A stretch of DNA of 20,378 nucleotides from Folioceros fuciformis (taxonomy: Eukaryota > Anthocerotophyta > Anthocerotopsida > Anthocerotales): assembly GCA_049999805.1 (NCBI GenBank), contig JBNGIO010005685.1, forward strand, positions 27,490-47,867, in the 5' to 3' direction. A program made the position numbers and the translations under genes. Positions 19,392 through 20,378 of this stretch are shown here, in pieces. Position 1 is the stretch's first letter, and each line of letters opens with the position of its first letter. The notes under the pieces were generated by a model. The model was not told the origin of the DNA. It was given only the letters and a program-made list of their open reading frames with translations, and did not search any database.

Positions 19392-20378
19392 GCTGCGCTC
19401 TCCTCTAGCTCCAGGTCATAGATACACAACCTCGTAGCCGACGGCGTGTGCAACGAAACCCGCGCAGCACAGAACAAAGAGGGCGGGAGCAGGCCCTCAC
19501 ATCCCCCCGCTTCCACACATGCCCTGCAGCAGCTACGCTAGGCTCTGCGCCACGCTAAGCTATGCGTGCGGGGGAGTTCGAAGTGGCACGTCCGGGTTTA
19601 GGTCCGTCCTCGGTATGTACCCTCTGCATTTCCACTTGCATCACATCACAGTGTCCGCAGTTATCTCGGTGTGGCACCGCCGCGCCTTGGCCTTAGCCTT
19701 TGGCTCGGCTCGCGTCTGCCCCTGCCTCTGCCTGCGCTTGCGCTTGCGCCCGTGCCGATGGATGCTCCTAATGGCGGCCACAAGAAAGCCAAGCACAAGC
19801 ACTCCACGGTATCTGCGTACATGCTGGTATCACCAGCCTCAGAATACCGAGACAGACGTCTGGCAATCGCATCTTTGCTGCACCCGCTGGCTCGCGCGAC
19901 TCGCAGATTGCCCCATTCTGCTCCGCTTCCACTGCCGCAGCTCTGCAGGATATCTGTGGTGCCCAGGCAGTAAAATGCCATGGAAAACAGTCCAGCCGGG
20001 CTGTAATTTTCCCAGATTTTAACGTCCGTCATCCACCTACCACAAATAGCAAAGTTTGGCTTATGACATGGCGTACCGTACCCGTATGTATACCTAGGTA
20101 AGCGTGAAGAGTTTATAATGGAAAATGATATGTACAAAGCCCATCTGACAAACACACCAAAAGCAACATAGAGCACAAACTTAAACTCAACGAACTTGTG
20201 TTATTCAGAGAATTCCGGACCAACATAATCTTTATATGGAAAGATTATTTTCAATTATTGAAAAAAATAAAAAATTTCATTACTCGATTGGAATACTAAG
20301 TCCCTTCGAACATCATGTCACAAAATGTCATGCTCCCAAAATGTTATGATGTGGAAAGGCTTTCTTAATCCCTAATCC
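19392..20378. other. GSK3 upstream region, no confident gene
   Basis: Contains the GSK3 5' leader and promoter. From about 19680 to 19760 the + strand is rich in CTTGCGC/CTCTGCC-type units. An ATG at 19759 opens a Lys/His-rich start (MDAPNGGHKKAKHKHST) that runs straight into a GTATCT donor-like site; this could be the first exon of a divergent gene, but I recognise no family and see no matching second exon. The last ~200 bases are AT-rich and look non-coding. A 171-codon minus-strand frame at 19661-20176 has no domain and unlikely composition. Confidence 0.45.

Noticed and set aside
19661-20176. 171-codon minus-strand frame with WPPLG similarity to PMP3/RCI2 membrane peptides
   Set aside because: Only four or five residues resemble PMP3; length, order of segments and the rest of the sequence do not fit the family.

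Overview
This is nuclear DNA from a land plant. It holds two very large intronless PLS-class pentatricopeptide repeat (PPR) genes, a plant GSK3/SHAGGY-type kinase with its usual 12-exon structure, and an RSH (RelA/SpoT homologue) enzyme with a plastid-type N-terminus. Introns are short (about 76-317 bp, all GT-AG) and the genes are close together. Fairly balanced base composition by eye, small introns and a tandem PPR expansion suggest an early-diverging lineage such as a hornwort or lycophyte. That placement is a guess from style; nothing in the window settles it. Two runs of exactly 100 N (323-422 and 10388-10487) are scaffold gaps.

Layout. 1-2031: no gene I can defend; it holds a gap, a CT-rich tract, a double telo-box and two families of short direct repeats, one of which folds into hairpins. 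2032-5229 (+) and 5417-9070 (+): tandem paralogous PPR proteins ending in E/E+ motifs without a DYW deaminase domain. They differ by exactly one 312-bp P-L-S triplet module. 9395-14668 (-): a 19-exon RSH gene, convergent with the second PPR gene. 15343-16078 (+): a small secreted fasciclin (FAS1) protein, divergent from RSH across a ~670-bp shared promoter region. 16920-19391 (-): the complete GSK3 kinase, convergent with FAS1. 19392-20378: kinase promoter and flanking DNA, with no confident gene.

How the genes relate. The PPR pair and RSH probably both act in organelles: the PPR proteins in organellar RNA binding and editing, RSH in plastid (p)ppGpp signalling. The FAS1 protein belongs to the cell wall or surface, and GSK3 to cytosolic and nuclear signalling. 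There is no sign of an operon-like pathway. The neighbours look like ordinary plant gene order plus one local tandem duplication.

Most interesting points: (1) both PPR proteins have lost the DYW domain, in different ways; (2) their repeat count and predicted RNA-recognition residues have diverged; (3) the RSH combines an intact hydrolase site with a RelA-type EFDD synthetase motif, a possible membrane segment and a TGS domain at its extreme C-terminus; (4) hairpin repeats upstream of the PPR pair show compensatory changes.
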